Source: an uncultured Eubacteriaceae bacterium
GTDB lineage: Bacteria; Bacillota; Clostridia; Eubacteriales; Eubacteriaceae
Direction: 5' to 3'
DNA length: 33,528 nt
NCBI GenBank assembly: GCA_947630385.1
Contig: CANRHG010000002.1
Location: 1 to 33,528, forward strand
Part shown: positions 1 to 6,872 of the stretch, piece by piece
Position numbering within the stretch: the stretch's first letter is position 1
How the letters are laid out: each line of letters opens with the position of its first letter
Notes under the pieces: generated by a model
The model's database searches: none
Seen by the model: only the letters and a program-made list of their open reading frames with translations
What the model was told of the DNA's origin: nothing
Position numbers and translations under genes: made by a program

Positions 1-1536
1 CAGGGTTCTGATGTGGGCCCCGTCGACGTCGGCGTCCGTCATAATAATGATCTTATGGTAACGCGCCTTTAAGATGTCAAACTCTTGATCGATCCCCGTA
101 CCGAAGGCCTGGACCATCGATTTGATCGTATCGGATTCAAGGATTCGGTCGAGCCGGGATTTTTCCACGTTTAAGATCTTTCCGCGCAGGGGGAGGATCG
201 CCTGGATCTTTGAGTCGCGTCCGCTTTTGGCACTGCCGCCGGCGGAGTCCCCTTCGACGATAAAGATCTCGGAAAGCGCCGGGTCCTTTTCACGGCAGTC
301 CGCGAGTTTTCCCGGGAGGGATGTCGCGTCCAAGGCCGTCTTACGTCTTGAAGTCTCACGGGCCTTTTTTGCCGCCAGTCTCGCCTTGTTGGCCGCCATC
401 GTACGTTCGATGATCGCCTTGGCGGCCCCGGGATTTTCTTCTAAAAAGTTTCCGAGCTGCTCGGAGACCGTCGTTTCGACGAGCCCGCGGATGTCGGGAT
501 TTCCGAGCTTGGTCTTGGTCTGACCTTCAAACTGCGGGTTTGGGAGCTTGATCGATAAAATGGCGGTCAGTCCCTCTCTTACGTCTTCACCGGTAAAGTT
601 TTTGTCGTTGGCTTTTAACAGATTGTTTTTTCGCGCGTAGTTGTTGAGGGTACGGGTAAGGGCGGACTTAAACCCGCCGAGGTGCGAGCCACCTTCGATG
701 GTGTTGATGTTGTTGGCGTACGAATAGATCGTTTCGGTGTAAGCGTTCGTATACTGCATGGCAAATTCGAGACTCACGTCGTCGATCTGCTTGTCGTAAT
801 AGATGATCGAATCGTTTACGATGTTTTTGCTCTTGTTTAAAAACTCGACGTACGACAGGATCCCTTCTTCGCTCTGGAAAACGGCGGGCTGGGTATCGTA
901 GCGCTCGTCGTTTAAGGTGATGCGGATGCCCTTGTTTAAAAAGGCGAGTTCCCGCAGGCGGTGGGCCAGCGTATCGTAGTCGAATTCTTCGACCGAAAAA
1001 ATCGACGGGTCCGGGTGGAACCAGACGGTCGTCCCGGTTCCGCTTGCGTCTCCGATCTCCTCGAGTTCGGTGGTCTTTACGCCCTTTTCGAATTCCTGTC
1101 GGTATTTTTTACCGTTTTGTTTGACTTCGACCCAAAGGTGGTCGGAGAGAAAGTTGACGACCGATACCCCGACGCCGTGAAGGCCACCCGAGACCTGGTA
1201 GTTTTTGTTGTCAAATTTTCCTCCCGCGTTTAACGTGGTCAGGGCCAGTTCCACCCCGGTCAGTCCCGTCTGGTGGTTGGTGTCGGTCGGGATCCCCCTT
1301 CCGTCGTCCTCTACGCGGATGCTATTGTCTTTTTCGATCGTAACGGATATATTTTTACAATAACCGGCAAGGGCTTCATCGATGGAGTTATCGACGACTT
1401 CATAGACCAAGTGGTGAAGCCCTTGTTCCCCGTCGTTACCGATGTACATCCCGGGTCTTAGGCGCACGTGTTCGACGCCTTCTAAGACCTGAATCTCATC
1501 GGCTTTATAGGCTTGTTTTTCTTCTATCGTGTTCAA
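1..1536 (-). CDS. gyrB: DNA gyrase subunit B (partial, C-terminus beyond window)
   Basis: ATP-driven subunit of DNA gyrase, which introduces negative supercoils. The first 512 codons are present and the gene runs off the left edge. A GHKL ATPase domain is visible (VVDNSIDEALAG, DDGRGIP, GGLHGVGVSVVN), then the transducer domain. The TOPRIM domain has EGDSAGG at about residue 425 and TDADVDGAHI near residue 500. I chose the TTG at 1536-1534 because GAGGAG lies just upstream and the protein then begins MNTIEEKQAYKADEIQVLEG, as GyrB proteins do. It sits directly behind recF in the usual Firmicutes order, which favours GyrB over ParE. The recF-gyrB junction contains a tandem duplication (see the repeat). 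Confidence 0.97.
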   Translation of the reverse strand, partial: MNTIEEKQAYKADEIQVLEGVEHVRLRPGMYIGNDGEQGLHHLVYEVVDNSIDEALAGYCKNISVTIEKDNSIRVEDDGRGIPTDTNHQTGLTGVELALTTLNAGGKFDNKNYQVSGGLHGVGVSVVNFLSDHLWVEVKQNGKKYRQEFEKGVKTTELEEIGDASGTGTTVWFHPDPSIFSVEEFDYDTLAHRLRELAFLNKGIRITLNDERYDTQPAVFQSEEGILSYVEFLNKSKNIVNDSIIYYDKQIDDVSLEFAMQYTNAYTETIYSYANNINTIEGGSHLGGFKSALTRTLNNYARKNNLLKANDKNFTGEDVREGLTAILSIKLPNPQFEGQTKTKLGNPDIRGLVETTVSEQLGNFLEENPGAAKAIIERTMAANKARLAAKKARETSRRKTALDATSLPGKLADCREKDPALSEIFIVEGDSAGGSAKSGRDSKIQAILPLRGKILNVEKSRLDRILESDTIKSMVQAFGTGIDQEFDILKARYHKIIIMTDADVDGAHIRTL

Positions 1537-1537
1537 T

Positions 1538-1585
1538 TGATACTCCTCTAGCTTAAATTTCTGATACTCCCCTAACTTAAATTTC
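1538..1585. repeat. 24-bp tandem duplication at the recF-gyrB junction
   Basis: Two adjacent 24-bp copies, 1538-1561 and 1562-1585, match at 22 of 24 positions. On the minus strand each copy carries the last recF codons, a TAG stop and a Shine-Dalgarno-like GGGGAG or GAGGAG. The recF-proximal copy (1562-1585) supplies the real recF stop. The gyrB-proximal copy (1538-1561) supplies the gyrB ribosome-binding site. Confidence 0.9.
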
Positions 1586-2684
1586 CGTCATTTATATGAA
1601 TCATTTGCAGGTCGGACGAAAGTCCGGATGAAAAGGAAGGATTGGTGCAAGTGATAAAAGTTTGGGCCCCCTCAAGGACCGAAAGAATGTTTTTTTGTCT
1701 TTTGTCGTCGAGCTCGGACAAGACGTCGTCGAGCAGGACGACCGGTTCGATACCGAGTTTTTCCCGGTAAAGACCGATGTGAGAAAGTTTTAAACTGATC
1801 GCGGCCGTACGCTGCTGCCCCTGAGAGGCGTAGAGACGGGCCGGATGCGAATTTACGTTGACGAGAAGATCGTCCGCGTGCGGGCCGAGCCGCGTGTAGC
1901 CTTTTTCCAAATCGTAAGTGAGGTTTTGGCTTAATTTATCCCGGTAAAGGGCTTGTATTTCTTCGAGATCGTCGGGAAGAACATCAAAGGAGTTGCTCAG
2001 ATAACTCAGATCGAGCCGCTCGTCGCTCCCTGACAGGCGGTGGTGAAACTGCCTGGCCGCTTCTTCGAGATCTCTTATGTACCGGGAACGCTGTAAAAAG
2101 ACCTGGGAGGCCTGTTCGACGAGCATTCTGTCCCAGGGCTCTAAAACGCTCTTTATCTCGTTTAAGGCCGGATTAGAGGCCTTGAACTGGCGAAGCAGCG
2201 CGTTTCGTTGGAGCCGGACCCGTTCGTATTCCCGGTAGATCTTTTTGTAGGCCGGAAAGAGGCTCGCGATCTCCCAGTTCATAAAACGGCGCCTGATCTC
2301 CGGCGAACCCTTGACCAGTCCCAGATCCTCCGGCTCGAAGACGATGCTTCCCGTAAAGGGCTGGATCTTCGCGAACGAGCGCTCGCTCTTGCCGTCAAAG
2401 TTCCAACCTTTTTTGCCACCCACGGCTTTTAGCGACACCTTGTGTCTGGCGTTTTCGCTTAAAAACTCGCTGGCCATGAACATGGTCTGGGAATCAAAGC
2501 GGATCAGATCCCGCGTGCTGCCGGTGCGGTGGGAATACCCTCTGCAGCTTAAGTAGATGCTCTCTAGGAGGTTCGTCTTTCCCTGGCCGTTGTCGCCGTA
2601 AAGGATGTTGATCCCCGGAGAAAAGACCGGGGCGACGTCTTTGTAATTGCGGTAATTGATCAACCGCATCTTGTTTATCTGCAT
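1572..2684 (-). CDS. recF: DNA replication and repair protein RecF
   Basis: SMC-like ATPase that helps load RecA at gaps and stalled forks together with RecO and RecR. The protein has 370 residues, the usual family length. It shows the N-terminal MRLINYRNYKD opening and a Walker A motif GDNGQGKTN near residues 31-39. It also has the ABC-type signature region SQGQQRTAAISLKL and the Walker B/D-loop VVLLDDVLSELD near the C-terminus. It starts 3 nt after the yaaA stop and is cotranscribed with yaaA and gyrB on the minus strand. Its stop codon lies within the tandem duplication described at 1538-1585. Confidence 0.97.
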   Translation of the reverse strand: MQINKMRLINYRNYKDVAPVFSPGINILYGDNGQGKTNLLESIYLSCRGYSHRTGSTRDLIRFDSQTMFMASEFLSENARHKVSLKAVGGKKGWNFDGKSERSFAKIQPFTGSIVFEPEDLGLVKGSPEIRRRFMNWEIASLFPAYKKIYREYERVRLQRNALLRQFKASNPALNEIKSVLEPWDRMLVEQASQVFLQRSRYIRDLEEAARQFHHRLSGSDERLDLSYLSNSFDVLPDDLEEIQALYRDKLSQNLTYDLEKGYTRLGPHADDLLVNVNSHPARLYASQGQQRTAAISLKLSHIGLYREKLGIEPVVLLDDVLSELDDKRQKNILSVLEGAQTFITCTNPSFSSGLSSDLQMIHINDGNLS

Positions 2685-2687
2685 CGA

Positions 2688-2894
2688 TCAGACGATCTCG
2701 ACTTCGCTCGCGCCTACGCGAACGATATCGCCTTTGTGCAGTTGTTTACGGACCACCGTACAGACCTCACCGTTGACCTGGACCTCTCCGTCCTTTATGA
2801 GGGCCTTGGCTTGCCCGCCACTGTCGGTCAAATCGGCGAGTTTTAAGAAACTGTTCAATTTGATGACGTCCGTTTTTATACCGATTTTTTGCAT
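2688..2894 (-). CDS. yaaA: S4-domain RNA-binding protein YaaA
   Basis: Small (68 residues) S4-fold protein of the YaaA/YbcJ family, which sits between dnaN and recF in most Firmicutes; its role is thought to be RNA or ribosome binding. The S4 core is visible as LNSFLKLADLTDSGGQAKALIKDGEVQVNGE, quoted here only in part by its key GGQAK...DGEVxVNGE pattern, followed by the basic segment VRKQLHKGDIVRVG. It is the first gene of a unit separate from dnaN: a terminator closes dnaN, and an extended -10 promoter plus a hairpin leader lie upstream of yaaA. Confidence 0.92.
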   Translation of the reverse strand: MQKIGIKTDVIKLNSFLKLADLTDSGGQAKALIKDGEVQVNGEVCTVVRKQLHKGDIVRVGASEVEIV

Positions 2895-2931
2895 TTTTTC
2901 CTACGTTTACCTAAAATTAGCCAAAAATAAT

Positions 2932-2956
2932 AGAGCTGGGCTAAAAACCCCGCTCT
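2932..2956 (-). promoter_or_regulatory. Hairpin in the yaaA-recF-gyrB leader (possible attenuator)
   Basis: AGAGC.GGG (2932-2940) pairs with CCC.GCTCT (2948-2956), with one internal mismatch. On the minus strand the hairpin is followed by ATTATTTTTGG, a U-rich but imperfect tract. It lies between the predicted promoter near 3000 and the yaaA start at 2894, so it could reduce read-through into yaaA-recF-gyrB. It could also be a leftover terminator. Attenuation is inferred from position and structure only. Confidence 0.5.
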
Positions 2957-2997
2957 AAGGCCTGATTTGCTCGAATTAAAGCTATTTCTATGTTCAC

Positions 2998-3006
2998 ATT
3001 ATATCA
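2998..3006 (-). promoter_or_regulatory. Extended -10 promoter for yaaA-recF-gyrB
   Basis: The minus strand reads TGATATAAT, a consensus TATAAT with the extended TGN element. No good -35 is seen at 17 bp. Transcription would start near 2991 and give a leader of about 97 nt before yaaA. The stretch from 3007 to 3108 holds no gene I can support. Confidence 0.6.
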
Positions 3007-3108
3007 TACTTGGGAGGAAGATTTAATAGATTTGGGGACGCTTTTCGGATGTAAACGTTTGAATTTGGAAAATACGGTCGTTTTAGGATTTCACCCGTGG
3101 AGGGATAC

Positions 3109-3136
3109 GAAAAAACCGGGAGAGGACTCCCGGTTT
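3109..3136 (-). terminator. Intrinsic terminator of dnaN
   Basis: CCGGGAG (3116-3122) and CTCCCGG (3127-3133) form a perfect 7-bp stem with an AGGA loop, extended by flanking A-T pairs. On the minus strand it ends in a run of six T (3115-3110). The stem overlaps the dnaN stop codon at 3137-3135. It separates dnaA-dnaN from yaaA-recF-gyrB. Confidence 0.88.
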
Positions 3137-4241
3137 AGCTACGGGCCAGACGGACCGGAAGAATCAGGTAGGAGAAGTGGTTGCCGTCAAGCGGCGTGAT
3201 TTCGACCGGGCCGACCGGCGTGGAAAATTTTAAGTCGATGGTGTCTTCACCAATGGCTTTTAGAGCGTCGATAAAGTATTTGGAATTAAAGGCGATCGTG
3301 ATGTCGTCGCCCGTCTTTTCGATGTCGACTTTGACGAGCCCGTCGGCGTCGGTACTGTTTGACGAGATCTTGAGGGCGCCTTCGTCGATGTCCATCTTAA
3401 TTAGGTTGTTATTGCCTTTGTTTGCGATAACGGCGACCTGTTCGCAGGCTTTTAGGAGTTCGTTGCGGTCGACGCGAAACTCCGTCAGGTACTCGTCCGG
3501 AAAGATCCCGTTATAATCGATGTAACTGCCGTCGATCAGGCGCGCGGTAAAGGTCGTGGGACCGAAGTTGAAGAAGATCTGGGAATCCGAAAGGGTGATC
3601 GTCACCTCCCCGTTTAGACCGGTCAGGATCGAGCTGAGTTCGCTCGCCGCGCTTCCCGGAAGGACGACCGAGAGCTCGTCTACCTCGCTGTCGTTTTCCT
3701 TGCTTCGGATAGCCAGGCGAAAACCGTCACAGGCCACGAGCCTAAACCCGTCGGCGGAGTTTTCAAGTTTGATGCCGGTGATGACCGGAATGGAGTCGTT
3801 ATTGGCCACGGCAAAACGCGTGGCGTCGATCATGCGTTTTAACTCCCTTGCTTCGATCGTATACGTCTTCTTTTTGTTGTCGTCGGGAAAATCCGGAAAC
3901 TCCACGGCATCGAGGCCGTTTAGGTTAAAGGTTGAAGCGCCGCTTTCGATGTGGACTTTGTTTCGTTCGTCCGTACCGAACTGGATCGTATCGCCCTCAA
4001 GCCTTGAGACGATGTTTGAGATCAGGTTGCTGTCGATGATGACGGCCCCTTTTTCCTGGGGATTGACTTTGACCTGGGTCTTGATCCCGACGTTCATGTC
4101 GGTCGCGTTTAAAACCAAATCGTCGCCTCTTATGTCAAAAAGGATGCCTTCCAAAGCTTTTCGGGTCGAACGGGTCGATACGGCGTGTTTAGCGGTTTGC
4201 AGCGCGTTTGAGAGTTCTTCTTTTGTACAACTAAATTTCAT
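3135..4241 (-). CDS. dnaN: DNA polymerase III sliding clamp (beta subunit)
   Basis: Ring-shaped processivity clamp of the replicative polymerase; 368 residues, normal for the family. It starts MKFSCTKEELSNALQ and ends SYLILPVRLARS, matching the conserved clamp C-terminus (LPVR/MPMR). Three repeated clamp folds fit the length. It lies downstream of dnaA, separated by about 145 bp that carry further DnaA-box-like sites and an AT-rich tract. Its stop codon lies in the stem of a strong terminator, so it is not cotranscribed with yaaA and recF except by read-through. Confidence 0.97.
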   Translation of the reverse strand: MKFSCTKEELSNALQTAKHAVSTRSTRKALEGILFDIRGDDLVLNATDMNVGIKTQVKVNPQEKGAVIIDSNLISNIVSRLEGDTIQFGTDERNKVHIESGASTFNLNGLDAVEFPDFPDDNKKKTYTIEARELKRMIDATRFAVANNDSIPVITGIKLENSADGFRLVACDGFRLAIRSKENDSEVDELSVVLPGSAASELSSILTGLNGEVTITLSDSQIFFNFGPTTFTARLIDGSYIDYNGIFPDEYLTEFRVDRNELLKACEQVAVIANKGNNNLIKMDIDEGALKISSNSTDADGLVKVDIEKTGDDITIAFNSKYFIDALKAIGEDTIDLKFSTPVGPVEITPLDGNHFSYLILPVRLARS

Positions 4242-4387
4242 GAGGGCTACCTGTTTAATATATTTATATTTAAATTAATAATAGTAATAAGGGCTGTTTA
4301 TACTGGGGATAACTTGAAATTCCCGCTTAAATCAAGGGGGAATTACCGGTTTTTTGTCTGGGATAAAGCTGTTGATAAACTGTGCGT
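4242..4387. other. dnaA-dnaN intergenic origin subregion with AT-rich tract
   Basis: This gap holds DnaA-box-like 9-mers: TGGGGATAA at 4304-4312 and TGTTGATAA at 4370-4378, plus a weaker GGGATAA at about 4359. A nearly pure A+T stretch lies at 4254-4290, a candidate unwinding element. In Bacillus subtilis the unwinding site lies in this dnaA-dnaN interval and the origin is bipartite, so this is probably the second half of oriC. The boxes are near-consensus, not exact. Confidence 0.6.
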
Positions 4388-5713
4388 TTACTGTGTCTGA
4401 TTTTGGATCTCTTCTCTGACCGCTTCGACGAGGTTGGAAAATTCGGTCTCTTCGGCCAGTAGGCTGTCGATTTTTTGGCAGGCGTGCACGACCGTCGAGT
4501 GGTCTCTCCCGCCAAAGGCTTCGCCGATCTTCGGAAACGAGATCTTCGTCAGCTCCCTCGTCAAATACATCGCCACTTGCCGCGGCAGGGCGACCTTTTT
4601 CATACGCGTTTTGCCGTCGATGTCTTCGACGTTGATGTCAAAGTACTGGGCGACGATTTTTTTGATGAAGGGAACGTCGACCTTCTGTTTTTCGTTTACG
4701 AATTTGTCTTTTAGCGCCAGCTGCGCCGTGTCGAGGTTCGGTTGGGTGTTTCTGAGGTTGCAGTAAGCCACGACCGTCGTGAGCGCGCCTTCGAGTTCAC
4801 GGATGTTCGAGCGGATGTTTTCGGCGATGTACTTTAAGACTTCATCCGGAAACGTCAGGTCGTAATTTTCGGCCTTTTTTAAAAGGATCGCCACCCGCGT
4901 CTCAAAACTCGGCGCCGATACGTCGGCCATCAGGCCCATCTCGAAGCGTGAACGCAGGCGTTCTTCGAGTTTGGGGATCTCCTTGGGCGGACGGTCGGAG
5001 GTGATGACGATCTGTTTGTTGGATTCGTAAAGCGTATTAAAGGTATGGAAAAAAGCTTCCTGGGTTTCCATCTTGCCCGCCAAGAACTGGATATCGTCGA
5101 TTAGGAGAAGGTCGGTCGAGCGGTATTTGTTGCGAAATTCGTTGCTTTTGTTGTTTTGGATCGCGTAAATGAATTCGTTCGTGAAAGCTTCGCACGAAAC
5201 GTAGACGACTTTACGGTTAAAACCTTCTTCGATCACGTGATTTCCGATAGCCTGCATCAGATGGGTCTTACCGAGTCCGACGCCCCCATAAATAAAGAGG
5301 GGATTGTACTTGTTGGACGGGGATTCGGCCACGGCAATGCAGGCGGCCCGGGCAAAACGGTTGTTTTCGCCGATGACGAAACGGTCGAAGGTGTACTTCG
5401 GGTTCATCGTATTTTCTTCGTTGACGACCGTCTCTTCTTTTTCGTCGATTTTCTTTGAGAGTTGTCCGTCTTCGGTTTGGTAGTTGACTTCTTCGATGCT
5501 CGGATCGATCTCTTTTATGGCGTTGCGGATGAGGTTGTCAAAGCGGTTGAGCAGAAAACCCAGCTCGAGCGAGCTCTGGGTTTTAAGATAAAAGGTGTTT
5601 CCCTCCCGCTTTACCGGAACGAGATCTTTGATCCAGGTGTCGTAACTGAGTTTTGAGATCTCCGGACGGATCAGGTCCAGGCTTTTTTTCCAGACCAGTT
5701 CAACATCTTGCAT
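4388..5713 (-). CDS. dnaA: Chromosomal replication initiator DnaA
   Basis: AAA+ ATPase that binds DnaA boxes and opens oriC; 441 residues. Domain I starts MQDVELVWKKSLDLIRPEIS. A short, acidic domain II follows around residues 85-105. Domain III has Walker A GGVGLGKTH, Walker B LLLIDDIQFLAGK and the arginine finger region LRSRFEMGL. Domain IV ends with the DnaA signature GGRDHSTVVHACQKI. The start has AGGAG with good spacing. Upstream lies a cluster of DnaA boxes, including ones around a candidate promoter, which suggests autoregulation. Confidence 0.98.
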   Translation of the reverse strand: MQDVELVWKKSLDLIRPEISKLSYDTWIKDLVPVKREGNTFYLKTQSSLELGFLLNRFDNLIRNAIKEIDPSIEEVNYQTEDGQLSKKIDEKEETVVNEENTMNPKYTFDRFVIGENNRFARAACIAVAESPSNKYNPLFIYGGVGLGKTHLMQAIGNHVIEEGFNRKVVYVSCEAFTNEFIYAIQNNKSNEFRNKYRSTDLLLIDDIQFLAGKMETQEAFFHTFNTLYESNKQIVITSDRPPKEIPKLEERLRSRFEMGLMADVSAPSFETRVAILLKKAENYDLTFPDEVLKYIAENIRSNIRELEGALTTVVAYCNLRNTQPNLDTAQLALKDKFVNEKQKVDVPFIKKIVAQYFDINVEDIDGKTRMKKVALPRQVAMYLTRELTKISFPKIGEAFGGRDHSTVVHACQKIDSLLAEETEFSNLVEAVREEIQNQTQ

Positions 5714-5940
5714 ACATACTCCTGGGGATAACTATGTGGACATACATGTCGAGGAACAGCTTTATCAACAGGTTGTGGATAATTCTGTTCACAGTTTCCA
5801 CAAAGTAATTGGGCCAAAAACGGCGATATTTTCGATTTTCCGTTTTTTGTCCACACAAATTCACAGTTTTTTTTCACCCTTTGTGGAATTGTTGATAACA
5901 CAATTTTAACAGATAAATTTGTGGAAAACTCGACTTTTGC
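5714..5940. other. oriC DnaA-box cluster upstream of dnaA
   Basis: A perfect DnaA box (TGTGGATAA, complement of TTATCCACA) is at 5774-5782. Near matches are TGGGGATAA 5723-5731, TTATCAACA 5762-5770, TTGTCCACA 5847-5855, TGTTGATAA 5890-5898 and TGTGGAAAA 5920-5928. GTTTCCACA at 5794-5802 is weaker. The density, the gene-poor AT-rich setting and the change of transcription direction on either side (dnaA left, rpmH right) mark the replication origin. Confidence 0.9.
5903..5911 (-). promoter_or_regulatory. Candidate dnaA promoter (extended -10)
   Basis: The minus strand reads TGTTAAAAT, an extended -10 with one mismatch to TATAAT. No convincing -35 is present. It lies between the DnaA boxes at 5890-5898 and 5920-5928, so bound DnaA would block it. 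That is consistent with autoregulation but unproven. Confidence 0.4.
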
Positions 5941-6059
5941 ACAGATTTTTAGCTGCCATGAGATCAAAATTCCGGGAAAAGTTTTCAAACAATTAAAGAA
6001 CGATAAAATGGAAAATTAGGAAAGCGAGCGTCTTTAAGCGCCAAATGTTTACTTTTATC

Positions 6060-6089
6060 TTGACAATTTAAAAGAATAAAATATATAAT
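6060..6089 (+). promoter_or_regulatory. Strong sigma-A promoter for rpmH
   Basis: Exact -35 TTGACA (6060-6065) and exact -10 TATAAT (6084-6089) are separated by 18 bp, in AT-rich DNA. Transcription would begin near 6096, about 46 nt before rpmH. This is the best promoter match in the window, as expected for a ribosomal protein gene at the origin. Confidence 0.85.
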
Positions 6090-6141
6090 TTTTCGGAAAT
6101 CTTATTCACATAAACAGATCATCGAGTTAGGAGGTGAGGTC

Positions 6142-6276
6142 ATGAAACGAACTTACCAACCTAAAGTCCGTCATCGCAAGAAGGAACACGGCTTTAGGAA
6201 ACGTATGAAAACGAAAAGCGGTAGAAACATCCTAAAGCGTAGAAGAGCCAAAGGAAGAAAAAAACTATCTGCTTAG
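6142..6276 (+). CDS. rpmH: 50S ribosomal protein L34
   Basis: Very basic 44-residue protein of the large ribosomal subunit. It starts MKRTYQPKVRHRKKEHGFRK and ends RRRAKGRKKLSA, the invariant L34 pattern at the standard length. It is too short for ordinary ORF listings but certain. A very strong AGGAGGTGA Shine-Dalgarno lies 4-5 nt before the ATG. The adjacent rnpA and yidD are the usual neighbours. A terminator-like hairpin directly follows the stop codon. Confidence 0.98.
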   Translation: MKRTYQPKVRHRKKEHGFRKRMKTKSGRNILKRRRAKGRKKLSA

Positions 6277-6283
6277 TATAGAC

Positions 6284-6313
6284 GGCCGCTAGGATGCGGT
6301 CTTTATTTTTTTA
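6284..6313 (+). terminator. Terminator-like hairpin between rpmH and rnpA
   Basis: GGCCGC (6284-6289) pairs with GCGGTC (6296-6301), including one G-T pair, with a TAGGAT loop. A T-rich tract, TTTATTTTTTT, follows. It probably cuts down transcription from the strong rpmH promoter before rnpA, giving more L34 than RnpA. The rnpA start lies only 2 nt beyond it. Confidence 0.7.
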
Positions 6314-6315
6314 AT

Positions 6316-6648
6316 TTGTTTGATTCCTTAAAAAAAAACCTAGACTTTCAAAACGTTTATAAAAACGGAAAAATCATCGGGAACAAGGACGTTACGCTGC
6401 GTTATTTAAAAACGGACCGTCCGGTCAACCGCTTAGGGATCGTCGTCAGCAAAAAGGTCTCGAAACGGGCCGTTGTACGAAACCGTTTACGAAGACAGAT
6501 CCGGGCTTACTACCGCGAGCTCGACGGAGAGTTAAAACAGGGCTACGATTTGATCCTATCGGCCAAACCCGCTTGCGTGGACCGGTCCTACGCGTCCCTT
6601 ACACGTTCAATTCGGCATTTATTTGTAAAGAAAAATTTGATTTTGTGA
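6316..6648 (+). CDS. rnpA: Ribonuclease P protein component
   Basis: Protein cofactor of RNase P, which trims the 5' end of pre-tRNAs. The 110-residue protein is basic and has the family opening LKKNLDFQNVYKNGK. Its RNR motif KRAVVRNRLRRQIRAYYREL is near residues 50-70. The best start is TTG at 6316; there is no upstream in-frame alternative and no Shine-Dalgarno, because the start abuts the T-tract of the preceding hairpin. Its stop overlaps the yidD start (GTGA), so the two are translationally coupled. Confidence 0.93.
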   Translation: MFDSLKKNLDFQNVYKNGKIIGNKDVTLRYLKTDRPVNRLGIVVSKKVSKRAVVRNRLRRQIRAYYRELDGELKQGYDLILSAKPACVDRSYASLTRSIRHLFVKKNLIL

Positions 6649-6872
6649 AATTTATAGCTTTGAAACTGATCGCCTTTTATCAAAAGGCCATCTCCCCGTT
6701 TCTTCCGAGAACGTGCCGTTTTACGCCGACGTGTTCGGCTTATTGTTACGAAGCCATCGAACGCTTCGGCCTGCTTAAAGGGGGTTATCTAGGAATTCGC
6801 AGAATTTTGAGGTGCCATCCGTTTAATCCCGGAGGTTACGACCCAGTTCCAAGAAAAGGGGATTTACTATGA
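6645..6872 (+). CDS. yidD: Membrane protein insertion efficiency factor YidD
   Basis: Small (75 residues) membrane-associated factor that assists YidC. It shows the full family signature: LIAFYQKAISPFLPRTCRF, TPTCSAYCYEAIERFG, LKGGYLGIRRILRCHPF and GGYDPVP. I chose the GTG at 6645 instead of an in-frame ATG at 6573 because the longer form would lie within rnpA and lack homology. The GTG overlaps the rnpA stop by 4 nt. Its own stop overlaps the yidC ATG (ATGA). Confidence 0.93.
   Translation: MKFIALKLIAFYQKAISPFLPRTCRFTPTCSAYCYEAIERFGLLKGGYLGIRRILRCHPFNPGGYDPVPRKGDLL

Noticed and set aside
2990..3199. A small rightward gene between yaaA and dnaN
   Set aside because: It crosses the dnaN terminator and end, has no ribosome-binding site and no recognisable sequence.
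5233..5240. A possible parS inside dnaA (TCACGTGA)
   Set aside because: Only the 8-bp core matches; the outer bases do not fit.
5969..5979. A Noc-binding-site-like sequence (ATTCCGGGAAA) near oriC
   Set aside because: It is shorter than and not symmetric like the known ATTTCCCGGGAAAT site.
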